64,000 nt of DNA, from contig OU612072.1 in assembly GCA_914767715.1 (NCBI GenBank), positions 9,610,001 through 9,674,000 of the forward strand, given 5' to 3'. Below the pieces are notes generated by a model. That model was not told the origin of the DNA. It did no database searches and saw nothing but the letters and a program-made list of their open reading frames with translations. This document shows, one piece after another, positions 11,211 to 20,747 of this stretch (its first letter is position 1; each line of letters starts with the position of its first letter). The position numbers and the translations under genes were made by a program. This DNA is from Membranipora membranacea. Taxonomy: Eukaryota; Bryozoa; Gymnolaemata; Cheilostomatida; Membraniporidae.

Positions 11211-11309
11211 AAAATGTTGCAGTGTTGTACCGTTATAAAATGATACTCAGAAAAATGTTTTATTTAAAAATTTGATGCATTGTGCTCTAAAACAGTTCTT
11301 ACGAATATC

Positions 11310-12560
11310 AACTCTACATTTCAAGGCACGGTAGCGCCCTGAAAGTAGCTTACCTGGCTCAAAAAGAGGGTCATTCTAGGGCACTTATTGTGAAAGCAAC
11401 GTTCATAGATATCAGATATGTTGGAGAATCTGCATCCTGATAGATAACCTGCTGTGGAGATCACATTGTCAATAGATTTTTCACATGAATTAAACATATG
11501 ACCGAAAACAGTGCATAGATAGTAAATAAAAACGCACTCAATGAACGTGACATAGCATCTCAATCTGATTGGTTTAGGCACTTTGAGGAATGATAGATGT
11601 TTCATAATAAAAAGCCGTTTTCTAGCTTTCCTAACGACAGACTGGGTATGATCTTTTAAAAGTGAGCTTTGATTCAATAGAAGTGCCAAGGTATACAAAT
11701 TGATCGACTGGTTGAACCTCAGTACCCTTAATGATGATGTTATCACAGCTTGGATTATCACGTTTGTTACTAATAATCATTTCCTTTGTTTTTGTGGCAT
11801 TTAATATGAGGTCATTGGCACAAAACCAGTTAGTAAGGAATTCCGCAGCTGAGTCCAGTGTTGATGGTGTCTTAGGTGTGCAGAGCTCTAATAGGATAGT
11901 GTCATCTGCATATTTGATCAGGTGGTAGTTACCATATGGTGGTAAATGCATATTCTGGACATAATATGTCCAGAATATGCCTTTACCACCTATGTACGCT
12001 GCTTGTTTGTTGATTTTACGTGTGCTTTTAACACCATTAGCCCCAATACGCTGATAGACCAACTCGCAAATTCCCCCCTACACGGCAACATCATCAACCT
12101 TATATACAACTTCCTGATAGATAGGAGACAAAAAGTGGAAGTTAAAGGTCAATTCTATGCTGTCAAAAAAACATCCACTGGCAGTCCACAGGGGTGCGTC
12201 TGGAGCCCACTGCTATTTTCCATATATATATTACGAGTTGGTCTATCAGCGTATTGGGGCTAATGGTGTTAAAAGCACACGTAAAATCAACAAACAAGCA
12301 GCGTACATAGTTTTTAGAGTTGGAGTCAAGAAGTTTAGTAACTATATCAAGTAACATCGCTAGTGCATCCTCTGTAGACCTGCGCTCTCTGTAGGCGAAC
12401 TGGGACTCGTCTGTCATACAGCCAGATATAATAGGTTTGGTGACCCTCTCAAATGTTTTAGCCACGATAGACATAAGGGCCACTGGTCGATAATCCTTGG
12501 CTACGTTGGCGTTTCCTCAGCAAGCGTATAAACTTGGGTGGCATAGAGACTAGATTTAGC
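11310..12560 (-). mobile_element. Non-LTR retrotransposon fragment (CR1/Jockey-type reverse transcriptase), rearranged
   Basis: Minus-strand reading gives K-D-Y-R-P-V-A-L-M-S-I-V-A-K (about 12450-12510), then F-A-Y-R-E-R-R-S-T-E-D-A and V-D-F-T-C-A-F-N-T-I. Further on come K-Y-A-D-D-T-I-L-L-E (about 11900), V-Y-L-G-T-S-I, and a C-terminal region with R-K-A-R-K-R-L-F-I-M-K to about 11321. The piece between, with S-T-G-S-P-Q-G-C, is on the plus strand (12067-12235), so the middle of the reverse transcriptase is inverted. A frameshift near 11640-11700 and another near 12500 also break the frame. The element is 5'-truncated and cannot make an intact protein. These motifs are typical of LINE reverse transcriptases of the CR1/L2/Rex type. 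Confidence 0.85.
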
Positions 12561-12659
12561 ATGCACTGCTCAGCATTTGAACTTAGGGGATTTGTTTTGA
12601 CCAACAAGTAACATAATGTACTTGTAATTGATCGCACAATGATGTCACTGACTAGACCA

Positions 12660-12770
12660 GATTAGCGGGTAATAACAAACCCAAACCATGTCGTCACAGT
12701 CCGACCTGGGGAGGCAATACCTGCAGGCCAGCACAGGGTTCAAAACCCGTTCCAGCCCTAGTTATTTTGT
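12660..12770 (+). mobile_element. Possible tRNA-related SINE tail next to the LINE
   Basis: The stretch contains AGGGTTCAAAACCCGTTCCAGCCCTAG, whose GGTTCAAAACC resembles a pol III B box. The reverse complement of its end (TAGGGCTGGAACGGGT) recurs at about 10243-10262, on the other side of the satellite and LINE. It may be a SINE or shared transposon ends. The limits are unclear. Confidence 0.3.
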
Positions 12771-13159
12771 TGCATTTTTGTTAACCTGTTTCTGAGATTT
12801 CTTCAGAATGAGCAATAGTTGGTTGCCAATCAGGGATAAATCTCACTTTGTAGACCATCCATCTATCATAAATTCTGTAGCCAGGCAACTAATTGTTCCG
12901 TATGAAATATGTTGGACTAGTACAGTGCAATGAACTAAGTGTCATCCACATCCATTAAAACTCCATCAAACATGATCTAAAACGTTTGTGCATTTTTACT
13001 CTGAAGAGCTTTGAGTATATTCATCAGTCAAGTCTTACACACTACAGAAGTTCTAGCTGCTTTATTATGAAAGTGCATTGGCATGTGTATGTTTGAGTTT
13101 CAGCTTTGTCCTACGAAGTTAATAAAATAATATGACATTGGAAACACATAATTCAGAGC

Positions 13160-13240
13160 AGGTGTGCTACAACCTGCCTCCAAACTGAGAGCAAAATGAC
13201 GCAGACATTGCAGCCTAACCCCTCAGGCACCCACTGTTTT
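13160..13240 (+). mobile_element. SINE-like tail copy
   Basis: GGTGTGCTACAACCTGCCTCCAAACTGAGAGCAAAATGACGCAGACATTGCAGCCTA matches the tail of the element at 960-1165 and the one at 44070. Only the tail is seen here. Confidence 0.5.
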
Positions 13241-13304
13241 GCTGCCCATACTACATAAGTCGGTGAGCAACTATACCTTACAATTCTCTTTGCCAACAGA
13301 TATC

Positions 13305-13850
13305 GATCAGGAAATTAACAACAAGGATAAAATGCCACATAAAAGTCAAAACTGATTAACAAATAATTGACATAATAAATATATTAATCATAATAAGAAT
13401 TCATTGTCCGTTTTCCTTTTCCTTTTCCTTATCTGATTCTATAGACAGAAATGTCCCGATTGATGACGTCACACAGTGGCATTAATTTGGGGTCAGCTCA
13501 TAAAACTATAAACTCTGGCATGCAGTATCTATCACTTTAGTATTTATGAATAGATTTTAAAAAGAGGGTAGATTCCTGGCCCTATGAATATGTTTACACC
13601 CCTGGTTTCAGCCTTGTCCTACAAAATTAATACGAGAGTATTACGTTGAAAACATATTATTCAGAGCAGATAGCGATAAGGATATATTAATTATATTATC
13701 GAATCGATTGTCCGTTTTCCTTTTCCTTATCCGGTTCTATTGACAAAAATTTCTGACATCACACAGTGCGCAAATATCAACTCTGGTATGCAATATTCAT
13801 CACTTTAATATTTATGAATGGATTTTAAAGAGTGGAGTGAATGAGTTTTT
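13305..13850 (+). promoter_or_regulatory. Conserved 5' flanking module of the peptide family, present twice in tandem
   Basis: Two successive copies (about 13395-13560 and 13690-13850) share TTGTCCGTTTTCCTTTTCCTTATC..GTTCTAT, a short spacer with CACACAGTG, then CTCTGG(C/T)ATGCA, TATTTATGAAT and GATTTTAAA. The first carries a perfect cAMP-response type palindrome TGACGTCA at 13464-13471; in the second this is degraded. Just upstream is AGGAAATTAA..AAGGATA..TGCCACATAA, which recurs at about 16885-17000 before copy 4. I infer a promoter module from its position ahead of exon A. Confidence 0.45.
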
Positions 13851-13947
13851 AAAAATCGAAGAATATTTCACAGTCGGCGACTAAACAGTGAACGAAGAGG
13901 CAGACTGCCAGTTGCAGGTGAAGTGCCATTTGAATCTCAAGTTGAAG

Positions 13948-15067
13948 ATGAAGATTGAAATTGCAGCAAAGGTGGATAAATTAGCAGCTGCCAACAGTGA
14001 GATGGAAAATCTCAGGCAGTGTCTGCAGTTTTATAGAGCAGTTACGCTTGTATTAACAATTTTTCTGCTCAGCTATTTCAGCTTGACAATTTGGCTCAAC
14101 AACACAGAAGATATTCATAGAGAAGTTCGAGTCTCCGAAGATCGGGATACGAAAACACATGACACTAAGGTGAGGCTGCCTTTAGGAGTAGAACCATGGT
14201 TGGGGGTTGTTACAAATAGAGATGCAAAAGTATGTTTGGTTGCATTGCCTGAACCCGAACTAAACTCTAGTCGAAGGAACGGTGAAACAATTTCCACTTA
14301 TTGTCAGTTAGTTTTTCATAAAGGGTACGATGTTGAGACTACATGTATCAGGAAGGAAATCGCAACAGTATATTTTCCTAAAGAGTGATTATTATGACTA
14401 ATGATTTCATCGCAGTGTTAGCTACGTAATGTAGTGAGCGTACGACTGCACAACACACAGGTCTTATACCAAAAACAAAGCCCAGTTTTGAAGCCTTCTC
14501 TAGTTCAACATCATAAAAACATCATGGCTGGCCTCAGCAGCATGATGCCACCCCTGTGTGTTGATCAGCATCTCATTCCTTCACTCTAGCCCTCAGTGCA
14601 TTTCGGATCTAGTTCGATTTTGGAGAAAACGTGCAGACCAAATTTTTGTTTCAGGGTAAACATTTCCTCAGATACGGGTTAGACCTTGTACATCAGTTTT
14701 ATAGAACAGCAGGATGATTACAGCCAGGAGACAAGTAGCCTGAGACACTGTAACTGGTGGTGTAATGGAGTGGGTTACCCTTGCCATATGGTTGCCTCCT
14801 CTTAGAATTTGCAGTTTACACATGGTACATATTATTAGATCTTTCAATCTCTGTGTTGAGTTTGGGCTCAACAAGACACGATTTTAAAATTTTTTATTTA
14901 TTTTATTTCAGTTAGGCCTAACCTACACAAAGAACTTCGTAAAGCGGAGCACACGAGATTCGATCAAAACCAGAACCTTAGCTGGAGGCTCGGCGAGTGC
15001 CTGCACAACCACAGAGGTGATTGGAACATGCTGTGACGGCGGAGTTGTGAGATGCTCGTGCGAATAG
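13948..15067 (+). CDS. Unrecognised membrane-anchored cysteine-rich peptide precursor lacking the middle exon (array copy 3)
   Basis: Exon A 13948-14169 and exon C 14912-15067 join in phase 0 to give 125 residues. The ancestral ATG has become GTG here (gcaaaGGTGgataaa), so the next ATG upstream, at 13948, is taken. The N-S-E-M-E-N-L motif and the anchor (L-V-L-T-I-F-L-L-S-Y-F-S-L-T-I-W-L) are intact. No convincing exon B lies in the intron; a weak trace may be at 14459-14515. Because every exon in the family is phase 0 on both sides, skipping B keeps the frame. Exon C has V-K-R-S-T-R, a weaker R-x-x-R site, then L-A-G-G-S-A-S-A-C and C-x8-CC-x6-C-x-C. It ends C-S-C-E. AATAAA is at about 15098. 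The frame past 14169 stays open to 14388, so an intron-retained product is possible. Confidence 0.55.
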
Positions 15068-15490
15068 ACAAATAGTCAAATAGTCAAAATAGTCAAATAA
15101 AATACAACCTCATGGTATCAACATCTTCTGATTATTATTTTCTTTTGTTCCTCGTTCTTCCCATATATTTTAATAACCACAGTATTTAGTTTTGCTCTGC
15201 ATGACGTAACAAATTTTGATCAACCATGTCAAATTACACTCTCATACTTTTACCACATGTAGCCTATTTAATCTTGAGTTTTTTTGCTATCTCAGAGTTG
15301 CCTATCTGTTATTTACTGTTATTATACTTTCAAGCCAATCTCTATAAATAAATAAATAATTAATCAATTGTGTCAAACACATCATAAGACTATGTCACTG
15401 TACGCACAGTCGATACAAAACACTACTCCCTCTTCAAGTTATCCAGCTGGGATCCATTAACGATCTGGGGGTTGGAGTTGGTTTATTTTT

Positions 15491-16195
15491 TCACAGAGTA
15501 AGGATATACAGAGGGGACAGTTCAATGATAGTTATAGTGCCTGGGGTTTTTGATTCACTGGGGGAAAATTGTGCACAGCTGGATGCCAAAAACTCATTAT
15601 CTCTATATGTTATAATGGCATTTTTCTTGCAGACATCCCTACCTTTGATGGGCCATAATGCATTCTGTATTTATCCTAAAGACTGATTTCCAACTTTGCT
15701 GGAATGTCCAAGCTTCAAGCTATACACCATATTGTTGTCATTTTTTGCTAGGATTCATAGGCTAAGAGTAATCCAGGTTTTTGAAATGAGTTTTGTCATA
15801 TAGATTTACATGTGACAATTGATAGACGGCTGGTCATCAAAATTAGGAAATGTCCGTGCATTGACCTAAGCCCTATGTAAATTTATATGATAAAACTCAT
15901 TTTAAAAACCTGGATTACTCATAGCCTATGTATCCTAGCAAAAAATGACAACAATATGGTGTATAGCTCGAAGATTGGACATTTCAGAAAAGTTAGAAAT
16001 TAGTCTTTAGGATAAATACAGAATGAATTATGACCTATCAAAGGTGGCTATGTCTGCATGACAAAACTCCACTGTAACTTATATATATTCTGAAATTGGC
16101 AGGTGGCCAGATTGATGAATTTCCCCCAGTGGATAAAAACCGCAGGCACTATAACGATCATTGAAGTGTCCCCTCTGCTTATCCTTACTCTGTGA
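15491..16195. mobile_element. Long inverted-repeat (foldback) element
   Basis: Two arms of about 320 bases are near reverse complements: left about 15491-15812, right about 15874-16195, with a spacer of about 60 bases. The outer ends are TCACAGAGTAAGGATA and TATCCTTACTCTGTGA-type. Inner landmarks pair along the whole length (for example CACCATATTGTTGTCATTTTTTG on the left and CAAAAAATGACAACAATATGGTG on the right). There is no transposase frame. A transcript across it would form a long double-stranded hairpin. Confidence 0.85.
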
Positions 16196-16372
16196 TTTTA
16201 TGTTTGAAAGCTGCAGTTATCTCATCCACCTCTACTGGTTAGTAAGAAATGTAGAGCAATTTTATTGCCACATCAACTCTAGCAAAATGTATGACTACAG
16301 ACAAACGGAAGCTGATATTGTCCTCCAAGGGATATGCTCGGAGATGTATACACCGGAGGATGCCGGGGGCTG

Positions 16373-16512
16373 AAACAATCAACCTTGAAAGCTCCCTCAG
16401 TGGGACTCGAACCCACAACTCCTGCTGCACCAATCGCCTGGCATTTAATAGCAAGCACGAATACCGATTGGGCCATCTGGCCATCTCACCATTCCCAGGT
16501 GCAAAGGGCCAA
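16373..16512 (-). mobile_element. tRNA-derived SINE or tRNA-like repeat
   Basis: On the minus strand the stretch holds an A-box-like TGGCCCAATCGG and, about 60 bases later, GTGGGTTCGAGTCCCAC, an exact pol III B box (GGTTCGAGTCC) inside a T-arm-like stem. No proper acceptor stem or anticodon loop folds around them, so it is a SINE or pseudo-tRNA and not a working tRNA gene. Confidence 0.55.
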
Positions 16513-17200
16513 AGCCCTACCAAGTAACATATTCGTTTTTTTGTCAATATTTTGAAACTCTATAACTTTTTATTTTATGACAAACAAAAATAGAATGTTA
16601 TGCATTGAATTTAGAATAAACTTAATCATGTAGCATTAGTTGGGTATGTCTTAAAAATGGGGCAAGATAATCTTTTTAAGAAGTAGAAGTAGTTTAAATG
16701 GACTTGACTAATCGAAACAAAAGTTAGAATTTTGCCCGGTCATGCTAAGATATTGAAAAAATACAAATATATTTCAACACAATGGTACAAATCCTACGTC
16801 TGCCGTCACTGGTGACAGATTTATGATCGGTTTCCTTGAATTTATCTATTTTGAATCTATAGGATAGGAGACTATTTACAAGGATGTGTATGCCACATAA
16901 TTGACATGATCGTGAAATTAATAAAAATTATTTTCCACCACATATGGAGCTTAAGTGGATGAGGAAATTGTTAATAAGGATATCTTTGTCACATTCCTCA
17001 CATGTCACAAAAATGCTTACCACGATAAGGAAGTGAATCGCTAGATTATTGCGGTTTAGGAAGCGCAGAACCTGCTGGTCGAAGCATGTACACAAAAAAG
17101 CAGCGGCTACAATTATAGTTTATGGGAAGAAACTATCCTCCTGAACTTCAACCAAATTTTTCAGATAATGAAAACGGTGAACAACTGGTGGCCATCATGA

Positions 17201-18192
17201 ATGTTTGCCACTCTCTGTTTCTTCTTCTCTTGTTTCATTTTATTCACGCAATTTATGATACCATGCTTTCATCATCCTACTCACGATATAGTATTTAACA
17301 CCCTACTACTTAAATCTTATTATTCAATTCATCTTGAACTTCGATCCTTGGTCGGTTGTGAAACAAGTACACGTAAAGCTAAGGTGAGACTGGATTGATT
17401 AAAACGTTTCCTGGTTGATGGTCTTCATGGTGTGGAACGGGAACTATATATAGTAAGATTTATAATGTGATTGAAAGACAGAAAAACATTCAAAATAATG
17501 AGCCTAGTTCTCATTTTCCAGATCCAGTGGCGCATTGAATACATCATGATGTTTTTGTCTCAAAAGATAAGAATTTTGGCACAGGTTCACAGAACAGAAG
17601 TTCCAGTTAAGTTATCTCAAGAGCAAATAAAGAGAGGAAAATGGGGAAGGAGGGGTTCGCTTCACATGACAAAACCCAAGTACAGGAAAGGGCTATCAGC
17701 AGAAGAATCAATTGGAAGTGCTAGTACTACATCCTTGCTGACTTCAGCTCCGCCTTCCTCCCAGGTAAGTTATGTTTCTGCTGATGAGATAAATTGTCCT
17801 TGGAGAATCTCAAGCAACTCAAACATACAAACACTTTTATACGTGATTTGCAGGATACACATATAAGACTCAGCCCAGACAGTCATTAGGCATCAGGAAT
17901 GGGTTAAAATATTTTTTGAAGTTTCTTCATCCATCCACTTGAATCCGGAGCAGATTACTCCCCATTCAAAGTATCGAAACATAGTGAATAAAGCAGGTCT
18001 TTGAGTTTAGAGTTTCCTGATCAAAATGAATTTTATATTGGTAAGTCTGCCTTCTTTCAGTTAACTACAACAAACCAGGTGACAACACGGAGCAAAAGGG
18101 GTAAGCGCCAAGAAGGAAGCTCAGTTGGAGGTTCAGGGGGTGCTTGCCAAACCACAAGGGTCATAGGAATATGCTGCGACAAACAAGTCTAA
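17201..18192 (+). pseudogene. Decaying array copy 4: altered anchor exon and frameshifted cysteine peptide
   Basis: Exons 17201-17383, 17585-17764 and 18061-18192 still join in frame (164 codons incl. stop positions aside). Exon A lacks the N-S-E-V-E-N-L start. It begins with an unrelated hydrophobic run (M-F-A-T-L-C-F-F-F-S-C-F-I-L-F) and rejoins the family only at I-H-L-E-L-R-S-L. Exon B is one of the best preserved (K-R-G-K-W-G-R-R-G-S-L-H-M and K-P-K-Y-R-K-G). Exon C keeps R-S-K-R-G-K-R, G-G-S-G-G-A-C and I-C-C-D. A one-base deletion after the V codon (compared with copy 5) then brings a TAA stop and removes the last cysteines. It may still be transcribed. I call it a pseudogene, though a three-cysteine product cannot be excluded. 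Confidence 0.6.
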
Positions 18193-18335
18193 CAGTCTCC
18201 TGTGTGTAACTAAATATCACTTAGGAGGAGAGGACTAAAAGACTTCATCACTCCTTGTATGAGTTATCCAGCTGTAATAGACTACACCGTTGACTTTTTG
18301 TTTGTTTGAGGCGTAATAAACCATGACAAGACCAC

Positions 18336-18890
18336 ATATAGCGGAGATATAGCGGAGATATAGCGGAGATACAGCGGAGATATAGCGGAGATGTAGCGGA
18401 GATGTAGCGGAGATGTAGCGGAGATGTAGCGGAGATGTAGCGGAGATGTAGCGGAGATGTAGCGGAGATGTAGCGGAGATGTAGCGGAGATGTAGCGGAG
18501 ATGTAGCGGAGATGTAGCGGAGATGTAGCGGAGATGTAGCGGAGATGTAGCGGAGATATAGCGGAGATATAGCGGAGATATAGAGGAGATATAGCGGAGA
18601 TATAGCGGAGATATAGCGGAGATATAGCGGAGATATAGCGGAGATATAGCGGAGATATAGCGGAGATACAGCGGAGATATAGCGAAGATATAGCGGAGAT
18701 ACAGCGGAGATATAGCGGAGATATAGCGGAGATATAGCGGAGATATAGCGGAGATACAGCGGAGATATAGCGGAGATATAGCGGAGATATAGCGGAGATA
18801 TAGCGGAGATATAGCGGAGATATAGCGGAGATATAGCGGAGATATAGCGGAGATATAGCGGAGATACAGCGGAGATATAGCGGAGATACA
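18336..18890. repeat. 11-bp minisatellite, about 50 units of (A/G)(T/C)AGCGGAGAT
   Basis: Near-perfect tandem 11-mers ATAGCGGAGAT lie just 3' of array copy 4. A block of 15 consecutive units (about 18391-18555) carries the variant GTAGCGGAGAT, and ACAGCGGAGAT units are scattered elsewhere. On the minus strand all three frames stay open for over 200 codons with the same 11-residue period (Y-I-S-A-I-S-P-L-Y-L-R), because 11 is not a multiple of 3. No start context, splice site or domain supports a real protein. Confidence 0.95.
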
Positions 18891-19860
18891 TTGATGTGCG
18901 GAATGTGGTGGAGTGAAGACATTGAGAATGTGCTTACTCACGCTTATCATTGATTTGCACAGCCAAGTGGAAACAGATCATACAATCTATTTCCATCTTA
19001 AACAATTACTTTTTCATGAAAAAAACTGAAAAAGTTTTATAACCAGAGTTTGACCATTAGAGCAAAGTGAAATGATTACACAAATAGAATTATTGTTTGA
19101 TGAACCCTATGTTCACTGCAGCATTTAATCGTTCCACATGCCTAGTTTTCCTTTGACTTTCTATTTCGATGACCTCTTCCGATACCTCAAGTATTATACT
19201 TGGTCAATAATATGAATTTGTATGGTCGAAAAAAGTCACACAACACTTCTTGAATCATTCTAATCACTAACATGCATAAGGCTCTTTGTAAAGGAAAAAT
19301 TAATAGGCTCCTTTAAAGGGTGGCGCATTTTTGACGGGATATTTGAAATTATAACCTTTTAATTTTGGTTTATTCTTGGAAGGCTGATTTTGTAAAATAA
19401 TCTCATCAAGTGAAAATTATGCTAATAAAGTTTTAAAAATATAAAAATAAAATAACCAAAAGAACCATGTACTTGGCGGTTCCAAATATAATATTAGCAT
19501 TTCAATACTTTCTCGTGGTTCTGTTTTTTATTTTATGTGATCATGACGACACCAAGAAACTGAGACTCAATAATACAATTTTTCGATTTCATATTACTGC
19601 ATGCACAAGACTGGTTGATGTCCCTGAGCCAGTGCAGCTGTATCAACTAAGTTCGGTGAAGATCTGCCTGTTGTGGCCCCCTGAGCACAACTCACCCAAA
19701 TATATGCAATAAACAAGCGAATATTTAGCCTTGCCCTCTGGTGTGGACATCCTCCATCAACAATGCTGTGTCGGACAGGCTCTAGTGTTCCATTATGGTC
19801 TAAGGTGGGTTTTTAACAAATTATTACTTTCAATCTGAAAGGAAAAACCAGAAAGTTACT

Positions 19861-19932
19861 ATCAGGTGCCTTTAAAATCTAGCTGAGATCCAACATTTGT
19901 AATAGTGTTGGATCTCAGCTAGGCACCTGATT
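19861..19932. repeat. Near-perfect hairpin (17-bp arms, extendable)
   Basis: CTAGCTGAGATCCAACA (19879-19895), a 10-base loop, and its exact complement (19906-19922) form the core. Outside a 7-base bulge the pairing continues through ATCAGGTGCCT and GGCACCTGAT. It could be a tiny MITE or a small-RNA precursor. Confidence 0.7.
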
Positions 19933-20513
19933 GGTCAACCTCAACATATGTCATCACTAATGGTGGATGGCAGGGGAAGAAGATACTCCTTACATTTTGA
20001 GAGCTCATATAACACCATTCAAAGCTACTGGCTAGATGTTTTGATGCCACAACTCTCTATTTAAATTTTTGACTGGTGGCTATGCTGGGCAAAGCCCAGC
20101 TGTGGCAGAAGTCTGGAATAGAAATAGAACTATAAAATTAACAAGATCAGATTGGTAATTTGAAAAATGCTCAAATAATTGGGCCTGGTTTTAATTCTCT
20201 GAGTGTCTAAGTTGACGCAACTGCATTTGAAGTTTTGATAAGAAATATTTCATTGATCAGTAAGAGTTGATCTTGATTCCAACATTCAAACTATAAGCCA
20301 TAGAATAGAAGTTCTAACATTTTAAATTTGATGAATGACTTCAAAAGTGTTTCCTATGTGTACATAAGTGTGAGTCGAGAGAAGGGATTCATATAGCAAC
20401 TAGAATGGACATAATTATGAAATATTTGAAAATTATTGGAAATTGTCAGTGACAGGAGATATGAATCATTAAAAACTACAGGCAAAGATAGGGTGCAGTT
20501 CAATGGCTAAACA

Positions 20514-20673
20514 ATGAAGAACAGCTCAGCTGCAGCTAATAGTGAGGTGGAGAGCCTGAAACGTCGCCTGCAGTTTTACAAAACATCTACATTGGTATTA
20601 TCTATTCTACTCTTCAGCTGGCTAGCCATGATAACTTTCCAATTATTTTCACATATTATGTGAAAATAATTGG
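20514..20673 (+). pseudogene. Truncated duplicate of the copy 5 anchor exon, ending in a perfect palindrome
   Basis: From 20514 the sequence is nearly identical to the true exon A of copy 5 that starts 234 bases later (M-K-N-S-S-A-A-A-N-S-E-V-E-S-L). It breaks off at I-T-F (20638). A 35-base palindrome follows at once (20639-20673: CCAATTATTTTCACATA, one base, and its complement), and then the 5' flank begins again. The frame stops inside the palindrome, so this piece cannot splice to exon B. Confidence 0.8.
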
Positions 20674-20747
20674 AAATTGTCAGTGACAGGAGATATGAAT
20701 CATCAAAAACTACAGGCAAAGAGAGGGTGTAGTGCAATGGCTAAACA

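Larger units (their letters stand above)
18193..20513. other. Intergenic 3' flank of copy 4, shared with the 3' flank of copy 5
   Basis: Besides the minisatellite and the hairpin at 19861, this flank shares landmarks with 23340-23930. Examples are TATGA(G/A)TTATCCAGCTGT (18257 and 23347), GACACCAAGAAAC..GA (19548; GACAACACCAAGAAACAGA at 23789), ATTACTGCATGCA and CCCTGAGCAC. The duplication that made copies 4 and 5 therefore included at least 1.4 kb of 3' DNA. The open frame at 19467-19712 has no partner in the other copy and is not taken as a gene. Confidence 0.5.

Noticed and set aside
12163-12263. Two separate retroelements on opposite strands
   Set aside because: The plus-strand piece continues exactly where the minus-strand reverse transcriptase stops, so one element with an internal inversion is simpler.
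14170-14388. Continuation of copy 3 exon A as one 166-codon protein
   Set aside because: Possible as intron retention, but the GTGAGG donor at 14170 is in the family's usual position and exon C with the cysteine peptide follows, so the spliced form is preferred.
16373-16512. A functional tRNA gene on the minus strand
   Set aside because: A- and B-box-like motifs are present, but no acceptor stem or anticodon arm can be folded; treated as a SINE or pseudo-tRNA.
18235-18950. Three overlapping minus-strand frames of more than 200 codons
   Set aside because: They are the same 11-bp minisatellite read in three frames and give the same repeat; this is arithmetic, not coding evidence.
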